64,000 bases of DNA. Source: Algibacter sp. L1A34. GTDB lineage: Bacteria > Bacteroidota > Bacteroidia > Flavobacteriales > Flavobacteriaceae. This document shows, piece after piece, positions 44,116 through 52,997 of this stretch; the first letter of the stretch is position 1, and each line of letters begins with the position of its first letter. The notes beneath the pieces are model-generated. The model ran no database searches, was not told where the DNA came from, and saw only the letters and a program-made list of their open reading frames with translations. The position numbers and the translations under genes were made by a program. The DNA lies in NCBI RefSeq assembly GCF_009796805.1, contig NZ_CP047029.1, positions 919,501-983,500 on the forward strand. The letters run 5' to 3'.

Positions 44116-45717
44116 TTAGTATCCGTTATTTTGGTTATAAAAGCCAGGTAAATTGTCTATTTCTCTTTGTGGAAAAGGAAGGTATTTCTTTTCGTTTGTG
44201 TAAAACAAACTGTTTTGATTTGAGAATGTTGTTAAAACATCATCTGCCTTACCAAACCTAATTAAATCGTACAAACGTTGATTTTCGTAAACAAATTCAA
44301 CACGTCTTTCCGCTAATAAATCAGCCTTTGTTAAGTTAACTACCTCTTCAAGACCAGCTCTTAATCTTACTTTATTAAAAGCGTCAATAGCTCTAGAATC
44401 TGTGGTACTATCATCATTTCCTAAAATAGCTTCTGAGTACAACAATAATACATCGGCATATCTTAAAACTATCCAATCATTATCTCCAATCTCACCATTT
44501 GTTGGGAATTTAACATTAAAAGTATCTTTTGTATTATCTATTAATGTTGCGCTATAATCTAATGCATTAACACTAGCATAGAACCTTACAGGTTGTAATT
44601 CTGGATTCATAACTTCTAAAAAATCAAGGGTTGCAATATTTACACCATTTGAAGGCCCTTGCAACGTCATAGCAAAACTATGCGATTCTGAATCGGTTTC
44701 TACTTGATCGCCTAAACCACTATCACTAGTTACATAATTGTCACTACTAACTAAATCGTAAGCTATTGAAAAAATAACTTCATCATTAATTTCCAATGCA
44801 GAACTGTTTGACCAAGATCCATCAAGAACACCATCTGTATAACCATCAGAAATTGCATTTCCTAAAACATGCCCATAATCGATTACTAGGTTGGCATAAT
44901 ATTCGGCATCAGTTAAAACATCAGTTGTAGGGTTTAAAGGATCTGCATTAAACTCGAACTGCTCAGCGTTATTTCTTTCTGTAAATATTAAATCATAATT
45001 ATATGACCCATTATTTTCTATTACAGAGGCTAATAAAAGTTCTGCTTCAGCATAATTAGGGTTAGGTTGACTTAAATATGCTTTTGCAGCTAAACAAATT
45101 GCAGCGCCTTTAGAAGGACGATATCTATTTTGTACACCACCGTCTAAATATGCTATGGATGTTTTAAAATCGTTAATAATCTTAGCATAAACATCGGCTT
45201 CTGGTAATTGAGGATAATCTAAAGCTTCATCCTTAGTGATATCTAAAACTTTATCTACATAAGGCACGTTTTGATACGCTCTTACCAAATTAAAATGACA
45301 CAAAGCTCTCATAAAATAAGCTTCACCAACGGCATATTGCTGGTTTTCTGGGGCTAAAAATCGATTATCGATAATATTATTAGCGTGTTTAATAGTAGAC
45401 ATATTATTAGAATAATATGTTGCTACATCACCATTATTTGCATTTACATTATAAGCATTGATTGCAGGAAAGTTTCCGTTTTCTGAATTAGCTCTTACAT
45501 TATCAGATCGTAATTCTATTAATAAAAACTCATTTGCTGGAACTTTTTGATACGCATCTAAAACTCCATTTGATAACAACTCAAATCCGTTATCTGTTTG
45601 TAGTAACTCCTCTATTGAAAGTGCCGTAGGATTACTAAGGTCTAGTTCTTTCTCACAACTTGTAACTAAAGCTGCTAAAGAAAAACAAACTATTATATTT
45701 TTATATATCTTTTTCAT
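44116..45717 (-). CDS. SusD/RagB family nutrient-binding lipoprotein (alginate locus)
   Basis: 533 residues, lipobox LVTSC (Cys21). SusD features: N-terminal NPTALSIEELLQTDNGFEL, TPR-like helices with AVGEAYFMRALCHFNLVRAY, and C-terminal NKVRLRAGLEE, LLAERRVEFVYENQRLYDLI and KYLPFPQREIDN. It binds glycan on the surface as lid of the SusC pore. Located 6 nt after susC on the same strand. Confidence 0.95.
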   Translation of the reverse strand: MKKIYKNIIVCFSLAALVTSCEKELDLSNPTALSIEELLQTDNGFELLSNGVLDAYQKVPANEFLLIELRSDNVRANSENGNFPAINAYNVNANNGDVATYYSNNMSTIKHANNIIDNRFLAPENQQYAVGEAYFMRALCHFNLVRAYQNVPYVDKVLDITKDEALDYPQLPEADVYAKIINDFKTSIAYLDGGVQNRYRPSKGAAICLAAKAYLSQPNPNYAEAELLLASVIENNGSYNYDLIFTERNNAEQFEFNADPLNPTTDVLTDAEYYANLVIDYGHVLGNAISDGYTDGVLDGSWSNSSALEINDEVIFSIAYDLVSSDNYVTSDSGLGDQVETDSESHSFAMTLQGPSNGVNIATLDFLEVMNPELQPVRFYASVNALDYSATLIDNTKDTFNVKFPTNGEIGDNDWIVLRYADVLLLYSEAILGNDDSTTDSRAIDAFNKVRLRAGLEEVVNLTKADLLAERRVEFVYENQRLYDLIRFGKADDVLTTFSNQNSLFYTNEKKYLPFPQREIDNLPGFYNQNNGY

Positions 45718-45723
45718 AATTAA

Positions 45724-48700
45724 TTAAAATTGAAAGTTAATCCCTGCTGAAATTGTTCTAACCACTGGACCATCTCCTCTTTGATAACCTGATGTTAATG
45801 GCGTATTGGCATTATCTGATGTTTGACCAGAAGCATCTGGGTTAAACCCTTCATAACCTTTAGCAGTAAAAAACAATAAATTCTCTCCTGTTAAATAAAA
45901 CCTTAGCTTATCAATTCCATTTCTTGAAGTAAACGATTCTGGTAAAGAGAAACCTAATGTTACATTTCTTAAAGTCACAAAAGAAGCATCTTGAATATGA
46001 TCGTCTGTAAATCTTCTATGAACTGTTAAATCTCTATCAGGAAAACTAGCAAGCTCATTTACGGCAGATTCACTAGCATAATACAACTGATCTAAATCGG
46101 CAACTCTAACTTCGGCTCCATGAGACCCTTGCCATTGGAATGAAAAATCGAAATCTTGATATCTAAAATCTGAACTGAATCCCCAAGTAAAATCTGGATA
46201 AGGACTTCCTAATTCCGTTCTATCCTCATCATCTATAACACCATCATTATTTAAATCTTTTACATAAACATCTGCAAAATCATTATTAAACCTATTAAAA
46301 GGGTTATCAACCCACTCTAACGGAATTTCTTTTTCGTAAACCCAACCGTAAAAAGATGTTATTGGTTGCCCTACTTTAGCTATAAACTGTGTAGCTCTGG
46401 TATCCTGTGCAATCTCAGAAATAATTTGTTCACTTTTCCCTAAACTTTGAACTGTATTTCTGTTTAAAGAAAACTGACCTGAAGCAGACCAACTAAAATC
46501 TTCGCTAGTAATAAGTCTTGAATTTAATTCTATTTCAAGACCTTCGTTTTTAACTTCACCAATATTTTGTAACCAATTATCTGCACCATAAGTACCTGCT
46601 ACCGGAGCAAAAAGAATTAAGTCTTCACTTGTTCTTGTATAATAATCTAATGATAAATTTAAAAGACTTCTACCAAAGGTAACATCTATCCCAGGGTTAA
46701 ACTCTACTAATTTTTCCCAACCTAAATCTTTATTTGCTAAAGTTAACCCTTTAACTCCTGTTTGACCATTATAACCAACAGTTCCGAATGTTTCTTCGAA
46801 TCTATAAAGTGATTCAAATATATTGTTAGATATTTCATTAGAACCCGAAACACCATAACTAGCTCTTAATTTTAAGAATGTTACAAGATCGCTTGACGAC
46901 AAGAAATTTTCCTTCGACATAACCCAACCTACAGAAGCTGCAGGAAAGAACCCAAACCTAGTATTTGGTCCAAATCTAGTACTACCATCAGTACGAGCAG
47001 ATACTTGTAATAAATATTTTTCATTATAGTTATAATCTACTCTTCCAAAATAAGACACTAACTTATCTGTTCCATTATCTGTATAAGTAGTTCCTCCATC
47101 TGCAAGCGCAATATTATTATTAAAATCATTGGTATAACCTACTGCTTCGGTCTCTTGTGTATAAAAATCTCTTTGTGTATACTCAAATCCAAAAACTGAA
47201 TTAAATTCATGTTTACCAAAACTCTTCTTATACTTAACAAGTGATTCAAATACAAATTGATTTAATTCATCTCTTCCTTCTGCTCTGAAAGCTTCTTGAT
47301 CTCTATTTTCTTGACCATATAAATAGTCAGCATCATTATTCTTATTGTGTCTAAAAACACCTGAAACAGTTTGTCTAAAATTAAGCCCTTTCGCTAATTC
47401 AAAATCAATATAAGATGATGCATTTAAACTTAATTTCTTCTTCGTTCTAGATCTTTCCAGAAAATGAACTAAAGGATGTACATTTTTTGTAGTAGATAAA
47501 GTTAGTCCTCCTGATGTTAAATCACTAGCCACTGGAAGTCCTGTATTAGGGTCTCTAAGAATTTGTCTAGGATTATTTGGGTCTTGTGTAAAAACATGAT
47601 CAAAAGCTCTAGAAAAACCATAACTTCCTTCTCCAAGGTTCTCAAATAGTTTCCCAGCATCTGTTGAAGTCCCTACATCTGTAGAAAAATTAGTAACATA
47701 CTTTAAATGTTCTTCATTTAAGTAAAGCGGCACATGCCCATATTGTCTTAATGGATCTGTAAAACGCGCTGGCAACTTATTTTGATCGTTATAATTAACA
47801 CTTAAATTTGCACCAAATTTAATTTTCTTGTTTTTTGATTTACTATCAACTTTTATTCTTGCATTATATTTCTTGAAATTATCGGTTAATGCAATCCCCT
47901 CATCTTCAAGATATCCTAAAGAAGCCGTGTAACTTGTTAATTCAGTACCTCCTCTTACTGCTAAAGAGTGGCTAGTTATAACACCTCCATTAAAAACTTC
48001 ATCTTGCCAGTTTTTTTCACCACCACCTAATGAAGCAATGAAATCCATAGCTTCAAGCTCAGCATAAGCAGAATCATAATCACCTAAAATCCTATCATAG
48101 TTCGGGCTATCGAGAGATATCCCATTAATCACACTCTCTAATCCATTTAACCTAGCTCTTTCATCTGCTATGGTAGTATTAAAATTGTCATTTTTATTAG
48201 CGTATTTATACCCCGTAAATGTATTGTACGAGAATTTTGTTGTCCCTGAAATACCTTTTTTAAGAGTAACTAATATTACGCCATTTGCTCCACGAGAACC
48301 GTATATAGCAACAGACGATGCATCTTTCAAAACACTAATAGAATCAATATTATTATTATCGATAGATCCTAAAATATCAGCATCATTACCTAAAACAATT
48401 CCGTCTACAACAATTAAAGGGGACGATGAACCTGTAATTGATCCAGGCCCTCTTAATGTGATTTTTGGATCACCACCAGCCTCTGATGATGCTACTTGAA
48501 TTCTTAAACCAGCTACTTTCCCTTGAAGAGCATCCTCTACACGAGATACCGAAACATTTTCAAGATCTTTACCAGAAACTTTTGTTAAAGCACTAGTTAT
48601 AGTCTTCTCTTTTTGATCTCCGTAACCAATAACTACAACTTCATTTAGTTGAGCTACATCTTCAAGAAGCGCTATATTCAATGTTTTTTGATTAGCGACA

Positions 48701-48954
48701 ATAATAGTTTGAGAAATAAAACCAACATAAGATATTTGAAGAACATCTCCTTGCTTTACTTCTATTTGAAAAGCACCATCAAAATCTGTTGAAGCTCCTT
48801 TTGAAGTATTTGATATAATAACATTTACCCCAGGAATAGGGATGTTATCTGCAGCCGAAACAACAACACCCGTAAGTTGCCTGCTGCTCTGCGCAAATAA
48901 AGTAATATTGAAAACCAACATTACTGTTAAAATTAGTTTAGACTTTAAATTCAT
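45724..48954 (-). CDS. SusC/RagA TonB-linked outer-membrane protein (alginate locus)
   Basis: 1076 residues. Signal peptide (about 1-21), carboxypeptidase-like domain (LTGVVVSAADNIPIPGVNVI), TonB-box-like region VVVIGYGDQKEK, plug domain (GPGSITGSSSPLIVVDGIVL; DASSVAIYGSRGANGVILVT) and a 22-strand-type barrel ending SAGINFQF. It imports oligosaccharides with its SusD partner encoded next. First gene of the operon that ends with the PL7 lyase, hence alginate oligomers as substrate. Confidence 0.95.
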   Translation of the reverse strand: MNLKSKLILTVMLVFNITLFAQSSRQLTGVVVSAADNIPIPGVNVIISNTSKGASTDFDGAFQIEVKQGDVLQISYVGFISQTIIVANQKTLNIALLEDVAQLNEVVVIGYGDQKEKTITSALTKVSGKDLENVSVSRVEDALQGKVAGLRIQVASSEAGGDPKITLRGPGSITGSSSPLIVVDGIVLGNDADILGSIDNNNIDSISVLKDASSVAIYGSRGANGVILVTLKKGISGTTKFSYNTFTGYKYANKNDNFNTTIADERARLNGLESVINGISLDSPNYDRILGDYDSAYAELEAMDFIASLGGGEKNWQDEVFNGGVITSHSLAVRGGTELTSYTASLGYLEDEGIALTDNFKKYNARIKVDSKSKNKKIKFGANLSVNYNDQNKLPARFTDPLRQYGHVPLYLNEEHLKYVTNFSTDVGTSTDAGKLFENLGEGSYGFSRAFDHVFTQDPNNPRQILRDPNTGLPVASDLTSGGLTLSTTKNVHPLVHFLERSRTKKKLSLNASSYIDFELAKGLNFRQTVSGVFRHNKNNDADYLYGQENRDQEAFRAEGRDELNQFVFESLVKYKKSFGKHEFNSVFGFEYTQRDFYTQETEAVGYTNDFNNNIALADGGTTYTDNGTDKLVSYFGRVDYNYNEKYLLQVSARTDGSTRFGPNTRFGFFPAASVGWVMSKENFLSSSDLVTFLKLRASYGVSGSNEISNNIFESLYRFEETFGTVGYNGQTGVKGLTLANKDLGWEKLVEFNPGIDVTFGRSLLNLSLDYYTRTSEDLILFAPVAGTYGADNWLQNIGEVKNEGLEIELNSRLITSEDFSWSASGQFSLNRNTVQSLGKSEQIISEIAQDTRATQFIAKVGQPITSFYGWVYEKEIPLEWVDNPFNRFNNDFADVYVKDLNNDGVIDDEDRTELGSPYPDFTWGFSSDFRYQDFDFSFQWQGSHGAEVRVADLDQLYYASESAVNELASFPDRDLTVHRRFTDDHIQDASFVTLRNVTLGFSLPESFTSRNGIDKLRFYLTGENLLFFTAKGYEGFNPDASGQTSDNANTPLTSGYQRGDGPVVRTISAGINFQF

Positions 48955-49154
48955 AATTAAATTAAATTAGTTTAATTTTTACTGTGTTTGAAATGGAGTT
49001 TAATTTTCAAAATTATTTGAATTTTAAAAACTGAAATAACTCCATAGTTTTAAGAATTGTTTAACTCCTAAAATTGTATTAAAAACATCTGTACTAACTA
49101 TAATTATGTAATTTTGTAGAACACATGTTTTAATTAATGTAATGGCATGTTTTA

Positions 49155-49182
49155 ATTTACTTCCCTCCTACAAGAAGTAAAT
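49155..49182. repeat. 9-bp inverted repeat in susC1 leader region
   Basis: ATTTACTTC (49155-49163) and GAAGTAAAT (49174-49182) around a 10-nt loop, 8 nt below the terminator-like hairpin. Confidence 0.6.
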
Positions 49183-49189
49183 AGTTTTA

Positions 49190-49217
49190 AAAAGGACGGG
49201 GATGAATCCGTCCTTTT
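49190..49217 (-). terminator. Hairpin terminator between kdgF and susC1
   Basis: AAAAGGACGG pairs with CCGTCCTTTT (49190-49199 with 49208-49217), 8-nt loop, TTTTT on the minus strand. It could end the PL17-kdgF transcript. Because the operator-linked -7 box lies upstream of it, it may also act as an attenuator in the susC1 leader. Confidence 0.75.
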
Positions 49218-49281
49218 TTTATATTTTATAAAAAGCTTTCATAATTATAATTTATAAAATTAGCTTTAGTACTCTTACTCA

Positions 49282-49310
49282 ATCAAATAACTGGTTGACC
49301 AGATTGGTTT
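49282..49310 (-). promoter_or_regulatory. Tandem TGGTnnACCA operator with -7 box upstream of susC1
   Basis: TGGTTGACCA (49282-49291) and TGGTTTACCA (49295-49304), 13 bp apart. The second overlaps minus-strand TATATTTG (49303-49310). Same layout as at PL17 and susC2. No good -33 is seen here. Confidence 0.75.
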
Positions 49311-49446
49311 ACCAAATATATATAAAATTTTGTTAAAAACAGTGATTTCATAAATTTTAACTAAAAAATCTATTAAAACATCTCCTGTATAAAAAAAACA
49401 CTTTAAAAAGTATTAATTTATCATCATAACAGATTTTTTACTTTGA

Positions 49447-49818
49447 CTATTTATCTCCAAAATAAGACACACCATCACCACTTAGAAAATCTTCTCTTAC
49501 AGGACTAAATGTGTCAATTAATTCGCCTTCTTCTAGACAAACCGCACTATGTAATAAATTAGGCTCAATATATACGCCATCTCCTGCTTCTACAATTTGC
49601 TTTACTCCATCAATTTCAAATTCAAATTTACCTGAAGCACAAAAAGTAGCTTGCGTGTGAAAATGTTGATGAGGAGAACCTAATGCCCCTTTCTCAAATT
49701 TCACTCTTACCATCATAATTTGGTTATCGTAGCCTAAAAACTTTCTTGAAACTCCTCCTCCAAGTTCTTCCCATTCCATGTCTTTTGTGATGACGTACTT
49801 TTCACTTAATCTTTTCAT
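49447..49818 (-). CDS. kdgF: KdgF-like cupin, unsaturated uronate conversion
   Basis: 123 residues, single cupin domain. KdgF promotes linearisation of 4,5-unsaturated uronate monomers to DEH/DKI-type ketouronates. The metal-binding cluster is visible as SPHQHFHTQA (H50, H52, H54, Q56) and H90 in EPNLLHSAV, with the family-like C-terminus DTFSPVREDFL. Cytoplasmic, no signal peptide. 24 nt after the PL17 gene on the same strand; together they handle the exo-lyase product. Confidence 0.9.
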   Translation of the reverse strand: MKRLSEKYVITKDMEWEELGGGVSRKFLGYDNQIMMVRVKFEKGALGSPHQHFHTQATFCASGKFEFEIDGVKQIVEAGDGVYIEPNLLHSAVCLEEGELIDTFSPVREDFLSGDGVSYFGDK

Positions 49819-49842
49819 AATTTTTTATTTAAGTTGATTTAT

Positions 49843-52116
49843 TTATTTGAAATAATAAGAACCAGACCACTCGTAATTCTCATTATTAATTTTCAATTTA
49901 TGTTTTACTTCCTTTTCACTATTGATATTAGCAGTAATAAATAATTTCGAATTACCTTTTACATTAGTAATAACAATTGCTGTATAAGCTTCGGTATCTA
50001 AAAGCACTTTTAACTCCGCTATATTACTTTTAGAATTTACTGCAGATTCTGTTACTGGACTATAACTTCCATGCGCCTCAATTGCAGACACGAACGTTGT
50101 GTTCTTAACATTCTTACGTCTTAAAAGTAAAGCAGCCTCTCGTCTTAAATTAAAATACGGATCGTTTGCACCTATTCGTGTAAACAACAAATCGTCGGCA
50201 GTAGTAGTAACCGTTGTTAACGTATAAAACTCACCCTTATTCAACCAAGACAATTTACTATTACCACTTTGCGCTTTAGCGGAACCTTCAACAAACAAAT
50301 GCTGATATCCGTTTTTATTACCTAAAGTTTTTAACGTAGCTGGTGTTTTATATTCAAAGTTTGTTTGTAAAACCTGACCTAAAAAGTAATATGGAAAATC
50401 ATATTGATTGGCCTTGTTTGATGTCACCTTCATAATATCCAAAACATAAGGTTTTTCAAAATCTTCGTCCTTTATAACAGCCATAGTACGAAGCATTTCT
50501 GTTCCTGCATAGGCATGAACATCTTTTGCACTTACTACTTGCACATTTTCATGCTCTGAAGAAAAATAATTAAGTTCTGGATGATATTTATTCCCTGTTT
50601 CAAAATCACCATTAAAATGAGAGGTTTCATTTTGGGTCACGGTATTATGAGCTATGGTTTGTTTCGCCCAAGTCTTATTTTCTTTTAAATAATTTCCGCC
50701 ACCTTTTTGTTCAATATTTACAAAACGAGCTAAACCATAATCCTGGATAACCTCATCACCATTATCATATAATGAATATGATAATTTATCGTAATGCCCA
50801 TGGCTTGAACCTTGCGCCGCATATTTAAAAACAAGCTCTATGCCTTCGTTACGCAAAATACCCACACCACCCTGGGAACCATTAGGACCATCGGATAAAT
50901 TAATCGACTTTTTATTAAACGGTTTTTCTTCTCCATTTTTTATTCCGAGTGCTACTGCTAAACCAGAATCATCCAACAACACTCTATTTTGTTGCTTCGC
51001 TATACTTAACAGGCCTGGATCTTGCACTCCAAAATGATACGAAATATCTACAGCCGTTACTAAAGCACTATTGTAATAAGACATCCCTTTTTGACCATCG
51101 TTAAGCGGAAAAAAATCACCATCCGCATCAGATAAATTTAAAAGAGCATTTATTGATTTCAAAAGCACGCCTTCTTTATATTCAAAAATCTTCACATCTG
51201 GTCTTACATTATGCAAGCCTTCAGCAAAAATTAAAAAAGGATACATAGCATATCTTTGATAATAAGGTCCTTCATTATAATATCCATCAGGCGAAAAAGG
51301 CTCTTCTATATTGGCTAAAAACCCAGCTTTTCCGTCCTTATTAATATAACCACCATCATCATCTTTGGCGGTTTTATCCATTTCTAAATCTTTAATCCCG
51401 TATAAAGCTCGATTGATTAACTCTTCATCATTCATTACCAAACCAATCATACCAACTGCTGCATTTCCCCATGTACTATGGTTATGTACTCTGTTGTAAA
51501 ACTGAGGGTTTTCTATAGAAATATAATCTGCAAAAGGCTTAAATAAATTAGTTTCTAACTTGTTCCTTTCTTCTTCAGTTAAATAATCATAAACACAATC
51601 ATAAGCCTGACTCACATACACCAACCAGTTAGAATCGTTTAAACATTGCCAAAACAACTTGCCTCTCGCATAAGATCTTGTTTTAGGATGCTTAGGCAAT
51701 CCTTTATACATACCCTCGTATTGCATAAGCATATCTTTTACATACTTTGCATACTTTTCATCATCTAAAATTTGATATAAAACTCCTGCTTTTTGCAAAA
51801 CAATCATGTTACGTTTATGACGCACATGAGTATAACCACCAGAATAGTCTTTTGGTGTTGGTGTATCGATACCTAATTCAATTTCGGCATCAATTTCTTC
51901 TTGAACTTCTTTTAAAGTATTATCAAAAATTGGAATATTACCCAATTGCGCTCTAATCTCCCTAACTCCTTGTTTTGTAAGAATTAAATTGGGATGACCT
52001 CCTTCAGTCTCTGTAGAAACCATTTCACTTTTTTCATTCGACACTTGCTCCTTACAAGAAAACATAACGATTAAAACGAGTATTAAACTGAGTAAATTGA
52101 CTCTTGATTTTTTCAT
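49843..52116 (-). CDS. PL17 exo-type oligoalginate lyase, lipoprotein
   Basis: 757 residues from the ATG at 52116. The frame is open to 52161, but that upstream part lies on the operator and -7 box, while the chosen start leads into a lipoprotein signal (VMFSC). An alpha-helical toroid domain carries NHSTWGNAA (Asn-His pair) and GYYNEGPYYQRYA (catalytic Tyr). The following heparinase II/III-type beta-sheet domain carries SSHGHYDKLSY (His). It releases unsaturated monouronates from alginate oligomers, probably in the periplasm. Followed by kdgF. Confidence 0.92.
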   Translation of the reverse strand: MKKSRVNLLSLILVLIVMFSCKEQVSNEKSEMVSTETEGGHPNLILTKQGVREIRAQLGNIPIFDNTLKEVQEEIDAEIELGIDTPTPKDYSGGYTHVRHKRNMIVLQKAGVLYQILDDEKYAKYVKDMLMQYEGMYKGLPKHPKTRSYARGKLFWQCLNDSNWLVYVSQAYDCVYDYLTEEERNKLETNLFKPFADYISIENPQFYNRVHNHSTWGNAAVGMIGLVMNDEELINRALYGIKDLEMDKTAKDDDGGYINKDGKAGFLANIEEPFSPDGYYNEGPYYQRYAMYPFLIFAEGLHNVRPDVKIFEYKEGVLLKSINALLNLSDADGDFFPLNDGQKGMSYYNSALVTAVDISYHFGVQDPGLLSIAKQQNRVLLDDSGLAVALGIKNGEEKPFNKKSINLSDGPNGSQGGVGILRNEGIELVFKYAAQGSSHGHYDKLSYSLYDNGDEVIQDYGLARFVNIEQKGGGNYLKENKTWAKQTIAHNTVTQNETSHFNGDFETGNKYHPELNYFSSEHENVQVVSAKDVHAYAGTEMLRTMAVIKDEDFEKPYVLDIMKVTSNKANQYDFPYYFLGQVLQTNFEYKTPATLKTLGNKNGYQHLFVEGSAKAQSGNSKLSWLNKGEFYTLTTVTTTADDLLFTRIGANDPYFNLRREAALLLRRKNVKNTTFVSAIEAHGSYSPVTESAVNSKSNIAELKVLLDTEAYTAIVITNVKGNSKLFITANINSEKEVKHKLKINNENYEWSGSYYFK

Positions 52117-52137
52117 TTTTTTTAGAAAAGGTTTAAT

Positions 52138-52189
52138 TGGTTTACCAAATTGGTTTACCAAATATAAGCATTATTATCACTTGCGCAAA
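52138..52189 (-). promoter_or_regulatory. Promoter and tandem TGGTnnACCA operator of PL17-kdgF
   Basis: TGGTTTACCA at 52138-52147 and 52151-52160, 13 bp apart. Minus-strand -7 box TATATTTG at 52159-52166 overlaps the second site. A -33 TTTG (52186-52189) stands exactly 19 nt upstream of the -7 box. Canonical promoter with repressor-type operator position. Confidence 0.88.
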
Positions 52190-52727
52190 AGAATGACCAA
52201 CATATTAATGATTTTAAAATTGAAAAAAAGTCAAAAATAACCAAGTTTTCAACTTATAAATTAAACAAATTCATTGTTAATTTAAAAACACAACAACAAA
52301 TAATCGACATAAAATAAATTACACTATTTCACTGTTTTGTGTCTTTATTTGTTTAATTTTCCTACTTTAGGTTTTTCGTAAGAAATTAAAAATAAAAGAT
52401 ATAGGTTAAACGTGCTATATTTTCAAAACTTTTAAGAACCTCTTACCTATAACTCTGCACGCTAAAAACAAGGTGACAATAATGACTTAAATAAAGTATT
52501 TAATGCTAACGAATATACTTTTTATTAAAAAAACATTAGTAACAAACGGATATGAGAGGGAATTTAAAAAAATTCAATAAAACATACGTCCGCTATTGTA
52601 ATAAACTTATTAATCTAAAAAAAATAATACTATGTCGCACCACTACTTAGTTCAACATCACTCATACTAAAATAAGTTTCTTACACACTTTCAAACCCTT
52701 AGCTCATAAAAACAAATTGACTCAATC
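52190..52727. other. Central part of the divergent PL17/susC2 intergenic region
   Basis: About 540 AT-rich bases. I see no gene, no RNA gene and no further TGGTnnACCA copy. Confidence 0.5.
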
Positions 52728-52778
52728 TTGTTTTTATGAAAAATTTAACTATATTTGGTAAACCAAATTGGTAAACCA
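52728..52778 (+). promoter_or_regulatory. Promoter and tandem TGGTnnACCA operator of susC2
   Basis: TTG at 52728-52730, 19-nt spacer, -7 box TATATTTG at 52750-52757, then TGGTAAACCA at 52756-52765 and 52769-52778, 13 bp apart. A mirror image of the PL17 promoter layout. The leader to the ATG at 52998 is about 235 nt. Confidence 0.88.
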
Positions 52779-52997
52779 GTTTAAACAATATTCAAATTCG
52801 GACAATTTCACTCCTAATTTCGAACTCTTAAAAACAACAATTAAACTAATTTTAAAATCTACTAAAAAGACTCTATGAAAAACTAAAAAAAAGAAAAGAA
52901 AGAAGAAAAACAAACAAGCCAAGATATCTGTTGAATCACCACAAGAATCAACATATGTCTTATTATTTATTCTAAACTAATCTAATTTATTAAACTA

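Larger units (their letters stand above)
48955..49446. promoter_or_regulatory. Regulatory region upstream of susC1
   Basis: About 490 bases without a gene. Contains, in the direction of susC1 transcription: the tandem operator with -7 box (49282-49310), a terminator-like hairpin (49190-49217), a 9-bp inverted repeat (49155-49182), and a second possible -7 box TAATTTTG (minus strand, 49008-49015) 54 nt from the start. Confidence 0.6.

Noticed and set aside
52117-52161. Longer N-terminus for PL17
   Set aside because: It would be translated from the operator and -7 box region; the lipoprotein signal begins at the ATG at 52116.
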